Assembly (NCBI GenBank): GCA_965221215.1
Contig: OZ244872.1
Coordinates: forward strand, 1,178,001 to 1,242,000
Direction: 5' to 3'
DNA: 64,000 nt
Origin: Aldehydirespirator sp965221215
GTDB taxonomy: Bacteria > Actinomycetota > Acidimicrobiia > Acidimicrobiales > Aldehydirespiratoraceae
How positions within the stretch are numbered: position 1 is the stretch's first letter; each line of letters starts with the position of its first letter. Below the pieces are notes generated by a model. It did not search any database. It saw only the letters and a program-made list of their open reading frames with translations, and was not told the origin of the DNA. Below, in pieces: positions 55,482-64,000 of this stretch. The translations under genes were made by a program, and so were the position numbers.

Positions 55482-57341
55482 GTGCTGAAGCGGCCCGCGG
55501 CCGGGTCGGTGCCCGACGCGCCCGGGTCGTACCAGTTCCTCGACGGCGAGGGCCGGGTCATCTACGTCGGCAAGGCCAAGAGCCTGCGCTCCCGGCTCAA
55601 CAACTACTTCGGCTCGCACCTGCCCCTGCGCACCCGCCAGATGGTGGAGTCGGCCGCGTCGCTGGAGTGGATCCAGGTGGCCAACGAGGTCGAGGCCCTG
55701 ATGCTCGAGTTCTCGCTGATCCAGCGCCACCGGCCCCGGTTCAACGTCCGCTACACCGACGACAAGTCCTATCCGTTCCTGTGCGTGACAATGGTCGACG
55801 AGTGGCCCCGGGCCATGGTGATGCGGGGCCGGCGCCGCAAGGGCAACCGCTACTTCGGCCCCTACGGCCACGCCTACGCCATCCGCGACACCCTCGACTT
55901 GCTGCTGCGCACCTTCCCCATCCGCACCTGCACCGACGGCAAGTTCCGCCGCTACGCCAGCCTGGGCAAGCCCTGCCTGCTGTACCACATCGAGAAGTGC
56001 TCGGGGCCGTGCGTGGGCGAGGTGTCGGCCGACAACTACGCCGACATGGTGGCCGAGTTGCTGCGCTTCCTGGAGGGCGACAGCGACCCGGTGCTGGACC
56101 GGCTCGAGGGCGAGATGTCGGCCGCCTCCGAGGAACTGGACTATGAGCGGGCGGCCCGGTTGCGCGACCGGCTGGCCGCGGTGCGCAAAGCGGTGGAGAC
56201 CCAGCAGATGGTGGGCTCCCGCCGCGAGGACTTCGATGTGATCGGGGTGGTGGACGATGCGCTGGAGGCCGCGGTGCAGGTGTTCTTCGTGCGCCGGGGC
56301 CGGGTGATGGGGCGCCGGGGCTTCACCATCGACAAGGCCGAGGAGCTCGACCGGGCCGAGCTGGTGAGCCGGGCGCTGGAGCGCCTCTACTTCGACGACA
56401 ATCCGCTGGGCTGGCCCAAGCTGGTGCTGGTGCCCGACCTGCCGGCCGAGGCCGGGCTCTACACCGAGTGGCTGAGCGAGATGCGCGAGTCGCAGGTGCA
56501 GATCCGGGTGCCGCAGCGGGGGGCCAAGCGGGCGCTGCAGGCCACCGTCACCCGCAACGCCGAGGAGTCCTTCGCCCGCCACCGCCTCAAGCGCAGCACC
56601 GACCACAACAGCCGGGCCCGGGCCCTCAACGAGCTTCAGCAGCACCTGGGGCTGGCCGAGGCCCCGCTGCGGATCGAGTGCTACGACATGAGCCACCTGT
56701 CGGGTCAGGACTACGTCGGCTCGATGGTGGTGCTCGAGGACGGCCTGCCCAAGAAGGCCGACTACCGGCGCTTCAAGATCCGCTCAGTGCCGGGCAACGA
56801 CGACTTCGCAGCCATGCACGAGGTGCTGACCCGGCGCCTGACCGGCTATCTGGCGCAGCGGGCCCGGCCGGTGGCCGAGCGCGACGGCCGCTTCTCGTAC
56901 CCGCCCCAGCTGTTGCTGGTGGACGGCGGCAAGGGCCAGCTGGGGGTGGCGGTGCAGGTGCTGGAGGAGCTGGGGCTCGACGAGGAGATCCCCGCCGCGG
57001 CGCTGGCCAAGCAGTTCGAGGAGGTGTTCGTGCCCGGCCACCCCGAGCCGGTGCGGATCCCGCGCCAGTCCGAGGCCCTCTACATGCTCCAGCGCATCCG
57101 CGACGAGAGCCACCGCTTCGCCATCTCGTATCACCGCACGTTGCGAGGCAAGCGCATGACTGTCTCGGCGCTAGACGGCATCGCCGGCCTGGGTCCCGCC
57201 CGCAGGGCCCGCCTCACCAAGGAGCTGGGCGGCGTGAGGGCCGTGCAGCGAGCCGGCCTGCAAGAGCTGAAGGCCCTGCGGTGGCTGCCCGACCAAGTAG
57301 CCGAGAACATCCACACCGCCTTCCACAGCGCCGTCAGCTGA
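55482..57341 (+). CDS. uvrC: Excinuclease ABC subunit C
   Basis: 619-aa nuclease that makes both incisions. The N-terminal GIY-YIG domain begins PDAPGSYQFLDGEGRVIYVGKAKSLRSRLNNYF, with Arg and Glu residues in place; UVR domain ELDYERAARLRDRLAAV (about 215); the C-terminal RNase H-like nuclease (IECYDMSHLSGQDYVGSMVV, LLLVDGGKGQLGVA) and HhH domains (LDGIAGLGPARRARLTKELGG). GTG 55482 is preceded by GAGACT at 6 nt. It lies 54 bp after uvrA, rather than in the distant uvrC position of many genomes. Confidence 0.95.
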   Translation: MLKRPAAGSVPDAPGSYQFLDGEGRVIYVGKAKSLRSRLNNYFGSHLPLRTRQMVESAASLEWIQVANEVEALMLEFSLIQRHRPRFNVRYTDDKSYPFLCVTMVDEWPRAMVMRGRRRKGNRYFGPYGHAYAIRDTLDLLLRTFPIRTCTDGKFRRYASLGKPCLLYHIEKCSGPCVGEVSADNYADMVAELLRFLEGDSDPVLDRLEGEMSAASEELDYERAARLRDRLAAVRKAVETQQMVGSRREDFDVIGVVDDALEAAVQVFFVRRGRVMGRRGFTIDKAEELDRAELVSRALERLYFDDNPLGWPKLVLVPDLPAEAGLYTEWLSEMRESQVQIRVPQRGAKRALQATVTRNAEESFARHRLKRSTDHNSRARALNELQQHLGLAEAPLRIECYDMSHLSGQDYVGSMVVLEDGLPKKADYRRFKIRSVPGNDDFAAMHEVLTRRLTGYLAQRARPVAERDGRFSYPPQLLLVDGGKGQLGVAVQVLEELGLDEEIPAAALAKQFEEVFVPGHPEPVRIPRQSEALYMLQRIRDESHRFAISYHRTLRGKRMTVSALDGIAGLGPARRARLTKELGGVRAVQRAGLQELKALRWLPDQVAENIHTAFHSAVS

Positions 57342-57366
57342 GAGGTCTCTTTGTAGCGTTGTGGCG

Positions 57367-60300
57367 ATGGACGGGGCCCGGATTGGGGTGGATGTTGGGG
57401 GCACGTTCACCGATGTCGCCTTGGAGCGGCCGGACGGGACGTTCTCGTCGATCAAGGTGCTTACCAGCCACGAGCGTCCCGAGGAGGCGGTCCTGGCCGG
57501 CATCGCGGCCGTCGTCGAGCGCGAGGGTGTTGACTTCGGCCAGATCACGCAGATCATCCACGGCACGACCCTGGCCACCAACGCCCTGATCGAGCGCCGG
57601 GGCGCGGCGACCGCGCTGGTGACCACTGCCGGGTTCCGCGACGTGATCGAGACCCGCACCGAGAGCCGTTTCGAGCAGTACGACCTCGACATCGTGCTGC
57701 CCGCCCCCCTGATCGAGCGCAAGGACCGCTTCTGCGTGCCCGAGAGGATCGGCGCCCGCGGCGAGGTGCTGCTGCGGTTCGACGAGCAGGCGGCCCGCGA
57801 GGTGGTCGCCCGGCTGGTGGACGGCGGGTACGCCTCGGTGGCGGTCGGGTTCCTGCACAGCTACCGCAACGGTGACCATGAGCGCCGCTTCCGTGACTTG
57901 CTCGGTACGGCTGCTCCCGATACCGCCGTGTCGCTGAGCTGCGAGGTCTCGCCCCAGATGCGGGAGTACGAGCGCTTCAACACCGTCTGCGCCAACGCCT
58001 ACGTGCAGCCCCTGATCGCCTCGTATCTGCGCCGGCTCGAATCCGAGCTGCGCCGCAGAGGCGCGTCGTGCCCGCTGCTGCTGGTCCATTCCGGTGGAGG
58101 CCTGATGAGCAGCGAGGCGGCGGCCGCGTTCCCGGTGCGCCTGGTCGAGTCGGGTCCGGCCGGGGGAGCGATCTTCGCCGCGCACCTGGCCCGGACCCAC
58201 CGCCGCGACCGGATCGTCTCCTACGACATGGGCGGCACCACCGCCAAGATCGCCCTCATCAACGACGGCTCGCCCCGCACGGCCAAGACCTTCGAGACGG
58301 CCCGAACCGCCCGCTTCAAGAAGGGCAGCGGGATGCCGATCTCGGTGCCCGCCATCGAGATGATCGAGATAGGCGCAGGCGGCGGGTCCATCGCCACCGT
58401 CGACGCCCTGGGCCAGATCCGGGTCGGTCCCCGCAGCGCGGGTGCCGAGCCCGGCCCGGCGAGCTACGCCCAGGGCGGCACGGCCGCCACCGTCACCGAC
58501 GCCAACGTGCAGCTGGGCCGGCTGCATCCCGACACCTTCGGCGCGTCGGGCATCTCGCTCGATCCGGCCTTGGCCTCAGACGCCCTTCGAGCCGCGGTGG
58601 GCGCCGACCTCGGCCTCGACGCCGACGATGCCGCGGTGGGAGTGGTCGAGGTGGTTGATGAGAACATGGCCAACGCGGCCCGCACCCATGCGGTGGAGAG
58701 CGGCAAGGACCTGGCCGGCTATTCGATGGTCGCCTTCGGCGGAGCCGCGCCGCTGCACGCCTCCCGACTGATCGACAAGCTCGGGATCGACGAGGTGCTG
58801 GTGCCGGCGGGCGCCGGGGTCGGCTCGGCCATCGGCTTCCTGCTCGCCCCGTTCTCGTATGAGGCTACCCGCAGCTTCTACACCACCTCCGACGACTTCG
58901 ACACCGAGGGCGTGCGGGGCATGCTCGACGAGCTGACCGCGGAGGCGGAGACGTTCGTGCGGACGGGAACCTCCGACGCGGTGACCGTCGAGCGCGAGGT
59001 GTCGATGCGGTACCGGGGCCAGGGCTGGGAGATCCCGGTGACGCTGCCGCTCGGCGGGTTCGACGAGATTGCCGCGCAGGAATTGATCAACGCCTTCGTC
59101 AAGGCCTACGAGGCGTTCTTCGGGCGGGCCATCGACGGTCTGGCCATCGAGGCGGTGAGCTGGTCGGTGCGGGTTTCGGCGGTGCGGGACGCTCCCCAGC
59201 CGGTGGAGCCGGTCGCGGCCGGCACGCCCCTCGCCGCTGCCGCCACCCGGCTGGTGCACGACACGACCGCAGGCCGCAAGGTGCCCGCCGCGCTGTTCGA
59301 GCGCCGTTCGCTTCGGGCGGGCGACACGGTGGACGGCCCCGCCCTGATAATCGAGGAGCAGACCACCACCGTCGTCTCGGATGGCCACACCGCGGCGGTG
59401 CAGGGCGATCTGACGCTCAGGGTGACCCGAGCAGCCCAAAGAGCAGCACAAACCGAAGCCACCGGGGGCCAGCCGGTCGAATCGGCGCGAGGCACCGGTG
59501 GAGTGCGCGCCCGTGCCGAGCGCGCCGTTGCTGCGGGCACCCCGGCCGGCCGCGCCCGCGACGACGGCGAGGTGCCGCTGCAGATCATGTGGAACCGGCT
59601 GATCTCGGTGGTCGAGGAGCAGGCCCTCACCCTGGTGCGCACCGCCTTCTCCACATCGGTGCGGGAGGCGGGCGACCTGTCGGCGGGAGTGTTCGACCGC
59701 GAGGGCCGCATGATCGTCCAGGCGGTTACCGGCACGCCCGGCCACGTCAACACCATGGCCGCGTCGCTGGGCCATTTCATCGACGAGATCGGGGTCGAGA
59801 GCATGCGCCCCGGCGACGTCTACCTCACCAACGACCCGTGGAAGGCCACCGGCCACCTCCACGACATCACCGTGGCCACGCCGGTGTTCACCAGTGACGG
59901 CTCCGACCAGTCCGAGGCCTTGATCGGGTTCTTCGCCTCCACCGCCCATGTTGTCGACATCGGCGGCCGCGGCTTCGGACCCGATGCCCGCGAGCTGTAC
60001 GAGGAGGGCATCCGCATCCCGATCATGCGCTGGGCCGACCGGGGCCGGCTCAACCGCGATCTGATCGAGATCGTGCGCGGCAACGTGCGCGAGCCCGACC
60101 AGGTGATCGGCGACATCTTCGGCCTGGCCGCATCCAACGAGACCGGTCGGCGGCGGCTGCTGGACATGCTCGAGGAGTTCGCGGCCCCCGACCTCGACGA
60201 GCTTGCCGGCTTCGTGTTCGACCGCACCCGGCGGGCCATCCTCGACGCGCTGGCCACCGTCCCCAACGGCGTCTACCGCAACACCATGCGGGTGGACGGC

Positions 60301-61185
60301 TACGGCGACCCGGTCACCCTGGCCGCGACGGTCACCGTCACCGAAGTCGGCATGCACGCCGACTTCGCTGGCACGTCGCCGGTGAGCCCGTTCGGGATCA
60401 ACGTGCCGCTCACCTACGCCCAGGCCTACTTCACCTACGGGATGCTGGTGGCGCTGGCCCCCGAGCTGCCCAACAACCACGCGTCGCTGGAGCCGTTCAC
60501 GGTGAGCGCCCCGCCCGGCGCGATCCTCAACGCGGCGGCGCCCGACCCGGTGGCGGTGCGCCATGTGATCGGCCATTTCGTGACCGACCTGTGCCTGGGC
60601 GCCATCGCCGAGGCCCGGCCCGACGTCATTCCGGCCGAGGGCGCCGGCGCGCTGTGGAACTTCCAGGCCAGCGCCCGCAGCGCCGACCCGTCCGACCCGC
60701 ACCCCCCGGTGGAGATGCTGATGTTCAACAGCGGCGGCACCGGCGCCCGGCCCGGCCGCGACGGGCTGACCGCCACCGCCTTCCCGTCGGGCGTGAGAAC
60801 CATGAGCGTCGAGGCCACCGAGCAGATAGGCCCGATAGTGGTCTGGCGCAAGGAGATCCGGGGAGACAGCGGCGGCGCGGGCCGGTTCCGGGGCGGGCTG
60901 GGCCAGATCATCGAGATCGCCCCGGCCGACGGCTACCGCTTCGAGTTCTCGGCCATGTTCGACCGGGTCGACAACCCGGCCCGAGGCCGATCCGGCGGCT
61001 CAGACGGCGCTCCCGGCGCAGTCCGCCTCGACGACGGCACACCGTTCGGGTCGAAGGGCAGGCAGACCGTGCCGGCCGGCCGGCGGCTGATCCTGGAGCT
61101 CCCCGGCGGCGGCGGTTTCGGCGACCCGGCCCAGCGGGATCCGGCCGCGGCGGCCAACGACCGAGTCCAGGGCTACATGTCATAA
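57367..61185 (+). CDS. Fused hydantoinase A/B (5-oxoprolinase family)
   Basis: 1272-aa single-chain fusion. The HyuA half (about 1-690) has GVDVGGTFTDVALE, HGTTLATNALIERRGA, SCEVSPQMREYERFNT and the actin-like phosphate loop YDMGGTTAKIAL. A low-complexity link (about 690-735) joins the HyuB half: IMWNRLISVVEEQALTLVRTAFSTSVREAGDLSAGVFD, GTPGHVNTM and FRGGLGQI. Such enzymes open cyclic imides or 5-oxoproline with ATP, or are acetone-type carboxylases in relatives; the substrate is unknown. ATG 57367 is chosen because TAGCGT lies 7 nt upstream; GTG 57361 is the alternative. Confidence 0.86.
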   Translation: MDGARIGVDVGGTFTDVALERPDGTFSSIKVLTSHERPEEAVLAGIAAVVEREGVDFGQITQIIHGTTLATNALIERRGAATALVTTAGFRDVIETRTESRFEQYDLDIVLPAPLIERKDRFCVPERIGARGEVLLRFDEQAAREVVARLVDGGYASVAVGFLHSYRNGDHERRFRDLLGTAAPDTAVSLSCEVSPQMREYERFNTVCANAYVQPLIASYLRRLESELRRRGASCPLLLVHSGGGLMSSEAAAAFPVRLVESGPAGGAIFAAHLARTHRRDRIVSYDMGGTTAKIALINDGSPRTAKTFETARTARFKKGSGMPISVPAIEMIEIGAGGGSIATVDALGQIRVGPRSAGAEPGPASYAQGGTAATVTDANVQLGRLHPDTFGASGISLDPALASDALRAAVGADLGLDADDAAVGVVEVVDENMANAARTHAVESGKDLAGYSMVAFGGAAPLHASRLIDKLGIDEVLVPAGAGVGSAIGFLLAPFSYEATRSFYTTSDDFDTEGVRGMLDELTAEAETFVRTGTSDAVTVEREVSMRYRGQGWEIPVTLPLGGFDEIAAQELINAFVKAYEAFFGRAIDGLAIEAVSWSVRVSAVRDAPQPVEPVAAGTPLAAAATRLVHDTTAGRKVPAALFERRSLRAGDTVDGPALIIEEQTTTVVSDGHTAAVQGDLTLRVTRAAQRAAQTEATGGQPVESARGTGGVRARAERAVAAGTPAGRARDDGEVPLQIMWNRLISVVEEQALTLVRTAFSTSVREAGDLSAGVFDREGRMIVQAVTGTPGHVNTMAASLGHFIDEIGVESMRPGDVYLTNDPWKATGHLHDITVATPVFTSDGSDQSEALIGFFASTAHVVDIGGRGFGPDARELYEEGIRIPIMRWADRGRLNRDLIEIVRGNVREPDQVIGDIFGLAASNETGRRRLLDMLEEFAAPDLDELAGFVFDRTRRAILDALATVPNGVYRNTMRVDGYGDPVTLAATVTVTEVGMHADFAGTSPVSPFGINVPLTYAQAYFTYGMLVALAPELPNNHASLEPFTVSAPPGAILNAAAPDPVAVRHVIGHFVTDLCLGAIAEARPDVIPAEGAGALWNFQASARSADPSDPHPPVEMLMFNSGGTGARPGRDGLTATAFPSGVRTMSVEATEQIGPIVVWRKEIRGDSGGAGRFRGGLGQIIEIAPADGYRFEFSAMFDRVDNPARGRSGGSDGAPGAVRLDDGTPFGSKGRQTVPAGRRLILELPGGGGFGDPAQRDPAAAANDRVQGYMS

Positions 61186-61269
61186 GAGGGCGCGCAAATA
61201 GGCGAGAGCCAGTCGCGTCGCCGCGGGGTCTTTCCCGGGCTGGCTCACTTCGCTTACGATGACCGGGGA

Positions 61270-62106
61270 GTGAGCGCATTCGTTGTCGTCGCGGGGATGT
61301 CGGGAGCGGGCCGCAGCCACGCCGCCAACAACCTCGAGGATCTCGGCTGGTTCGTGATGGACAACCTGCCGCCGTCGCTCATCGGCAAGGTGGACGACAT
61401 GGCCGGGGCGCCCGGCGCGGGTGTCGACCGGCTGGCCCTGGTGGTGGGCACCGGCCGCTACCACGACGAGATCGTGGCCATGATCGACGGCCTGCGGGAG
61501 GGGTTCGACGGTCTGCGCATCTTGTTCCTCGACGCGGCCACCGACGTGCTGGTCCGCCGCTACGAGTCCACCCGCCGGCGGCATCCGTTCGCGGAGGCGG
61601 GCACCATGGCCGAGGCCATCGAGGCGGAGAGGGCGGCGCTGGAGCCGGTGCGGGCCACCGCTGACGTGGTCATCGACACCACCGATCTCAACATCCACCA
61701 GCTGCGCGACCGCATGGCCGAGCTGTTCGGGGTGGGCGAGGGTCAGGCCATGCGGATCACGGTGCTGTCGTTCGGCTACAGCCACGGCATCCCCCTCGAC
61801 GTGGACATCGTGATCGACTGCCGGTTCCTGCCCAACCCGCACTATGTGGAGGGGCTGCGGCCCCTGAGCGGGCTCGATGCCGCGGTCGCCGACTACGTGA
61901 TGCGCCAGCCGGTGACGGGAGAGTTCCTGGCCCGCATGGAGTCGCTGCTCGAGCTGCTCGTGCCCCAGTACGTGGCCGAGGGCAAGTCGTATCTGACGGT
62001 GGCCTTCGGCTGCACCGGCGGCCGACACCGCTCGGTGGCGGTGACCGAGCACTTCGCCGGAGTGCTGGACGCGCCCGCAGTGGTGCACCGCGACATCGAC
62101 AAATGA
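61270..62106 (+). CDS. rapZ: RapZ-like nucleotide-binding protein
   Basis: 278-aa P-loop protein of the RapZ/YvcJ family. VVVAGMSGAGRSHAANNLEDLGWFVMDNLP carries the unusual Walker A GMSGAGRS, and FSFGYSHGIPLDVDIVIDCRFLPNPHYVEGLRPLSG plus VAFGCTGGRHRSVAV are C-terminal signatures. In proteobacteria it controls GlmZ/glmS; in actinobacteria its role is linked to cell-wall and nucleotide sensing and is not settled. GTG 61270. Often followed by yvcK and whiA, which are missing here before gap. Confidence 0.9.
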   Translation: MSAFVVVAGMSGAGRSHAANNLEDLGWFVMDNLPPSLIGKVDDMAGAPGAGVDRLALVVGTGRYHDEIVAMIDGLREGFDGLRILFLDAATDVLVRRYESTRRRHPFAEAGTMAEAIEAERAALEPVRATADVVIDTTDLNIHQLRDRMAELFGVGEGQAMRITVLSFGYSHGIPLDVDIVIDCRFLPNPHYVEGLRPLSGLDAAVADYVMRQPVTGEFLARMESLLELLVPQYVAEGKSYLTVAFGCTGGRHRSVAVTEHFAGVLDAPAVVHRDIDK

Positions 62107-62223
62107 GAGTGAGATCATTCCGCCAGAGATGGTCCGGTCCAGAGGCCGAGCTTGCGAGGCCGTGGCCCGAGCGGCCCGTGAGCAGAGCGAACAAGAGCGG
62201 GAGATACAACTAATCTCTCTGCC
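62107..62223. promoter_or_regulatory. gap promoter with dispersed repeat
   Basis: Contains a copy of the dispersed repeat at 62141-62179 (37 of 39 bases identical to 6398-6436) and its extension sharing GAACAAGAGCGGGA with 31864-31896. The -10-like TAATCT (62211-62216) ends 7 nt before the gap ATG, indicating a leaderless transcript. Confidence 0.6.
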
Positions 62224-63234
<1,011 letters not shown>

Positions 63235-63263
63235 GCGACGCTCGCGCCGACGTCCGCGTTCCC

Positions 63264-64000
63264 GTGGCGCCTGTTCCCGGCCTGGAGGATCTGGGTCCGC
63301 TGGAGGGCCGCTGCGTGCTGGTTCGGGTCGACTTCAACGTCCCGCTCGACGACAACGCCGAGATCGTCGACGACCTGCGCATCCGGGCCGCGCTGCCCAC
63401 CCTGCGGTGGCTTCTGCGCCAGGGAGCCTCGGTCACGGCCTGCACCCATCTCGGTCGCCCGCAGGGGCGTCCCGATCCCCGCTGCTCGGTGGCGCCGGTG
63501 CGGCGGCGGCTGGCCGAGCTGGCCCCGGAGGTGGAACTGCTCGAGAACCTGCGCTTCGATCCGGGCGAGACGGCCAACGACCCGGCCCTCACCGACCGCT
63601 TGACAGCAGGCTGCGACGCCTACGTGAACGACGCCTTCGGGGCCTCGCACCGGTCCCACGCCTCTATCGTGGGCCCGCCCCAGCGGCTGCCGTCGGCCGC
63701 GGGCCGGCTGCTGACCCGCGAGGTTGAGGTGCTGGGCGGCCTGCGGGAATCGCCCCGGCGGCCGTTCGTGGCCGTGCTGGGCGGGGCCAAGGTGTCCGAC
63801 AAGCTGGGGGTGATCGATTCGCTGCTGGAGATGGTGGACGCCCTGGTGATCGGCGGGGCCATGTGCTTCACCTTCCTGAAGGCCCAGGGGCACCGGGTGG
63901 GCGCCTCTCTCTGTGAGGACTCAATGGTGCAGCGCTGCCGGGAGCTGCTCTCGGGCGACACCGCCATCCACCTGCCCCACGACCTCACCGCGTTGGGCCC
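63264..64000 (+). CDS. pgk: Phosphoglycerate kinase (5' part, runs off the window)
   Basis: Partial gene, about 245 codons. GLEDLGPLEGRCVLVRVDFNVPLDD, then THLGRPQGRPDPRCSVAPV and NDAFGASHRSHAS are PGK N-domain motifs; VLGGAKVSDKLGVIDSLL follows. GTG 63264 gives a normal N-terminus. An in-frame CTG at 63231, overlapping the gap stop, would add 11 residues; given the CTG start inferred for coaE, it cannot be dismissed. The ATP-binding half lies beyond the window. Confidence 0.93.
   Translation, partial: MAPVPGLEDLGPLEGRCVLVRVDFNVPLDDNAEIVDDLRIRAALPTLRWLLRQGASVTACTHLGRPQGRPDPRCSVAPVRRRLAELAPEVELLENLRFDPGETANDPALTDRLTAGCDAYVNDAFGASHRSHASIVGPPQRLPSAAGRLLTREVEVLGGLRESPRRPFVAVLGGAKVSDKLGVIDSLLEMVDALVIGGAMCFTFLKAQGHRVGASLCEDSMVQRCRELLSGDTAIHLPHDLTALG

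Noticed and set aside
51585..56696. Minus-strand open frame of 1703 codons opposite PP2C, uvrA and uvrC
   Set aside because: It is the mirror frame of GC-rich conserved genes; composition is His/Gly/Leu-rich without any domain, while the plus strand carries clear UvrA and UvrC motifs.
58576..60702. Minus-strand open frame of 708 codons opposite the hydantoinase
   Set aside because: Shadow of codon bias; no recognisable domain and the plus-strand gene is intact.

Overview
The window is GC-rich chromosomal DNA from an actinobacterium. Mycothione reductase, an ANTAR response regulator, the actinobacterial polA-rpsA-coaE-uvrB gene order and frequent GTG starts all point there. The gene set (type II fatty acid operon, hydantoinase, LigAB/LigC genes, Tad pilus) fits Acidimicrobiia best, but that rank is an inference from gene content and style, not a database match. 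At many genes a -10-like hexamer (TANNNT or similar) sits 6-7 nt before an ATG/GTG with no Shine-Dalgarno sequence, so leaderless transcription is probably common here.

Layout. 1-1216: a small hypothetical gene and an AbrB/PIN toxin-antitoxin pair. 1228-10797 (minus strand): mycothione reductase, glycine decarboxylase, then a fatty-acid block (fabZ, HU, fabF, acpP, fabG, fabH and a fabD fused to a biotinyl/lipoyl-like tail). 11100-11184: tRNA-Leu(CAA), which opens an accessory region to about 28.3 kb. That region has an FN3 protein, a 24-C homopolymer, a nest of three insertion sequences (IS256 carrying IS3 and ISL3), a SIR2-domain protein, a tyrosine integrase, an AbiEi stub, an AbiEii-type nucleotidyltransferase with an HTH partner, two large secreted repeat proteins and an ATPase remnant.

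28393-30702: divergent ligBA and ligC of the protocatechuate 4,5-cleavage pathway. 30928-39948: coiled-coil protein, PdtaR-type regulator, polA, rpsA, coaE (apparent CTG start), a Uma2-family protein and uvrB. 39978-40516: a decayed RelB/RelE pair.

40716-50107: a Tad/Flp pilus locus with two pilin-like genes, a CpaB-like SAF protein, TadZ-, TadA-, TadB- and TadC-like genes, and TadG/TadE-like pseudopilins. It is full of repeats: poly-C tracts in a pilin leader, three 195-bp units with hairpins, a 32-bp minisatellite running into the tadA start, and three copies of the tadB start. 50249-51209: a broken DUF222-HNH gene. 51409-64000: PP2C phosphatase, uvrA, uvrC, a fused hydantoinase A/B, rapZ, gap and the 5' part of pgk.

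The most notable items are the nested IS with three levels of boundary evidence, the repeat-rich and possibly phase-variable Tad locus, the SIR2 and AbiEii-type candidate defence genes, the FabD fusion and the window-wide leaderless promoter pattern.
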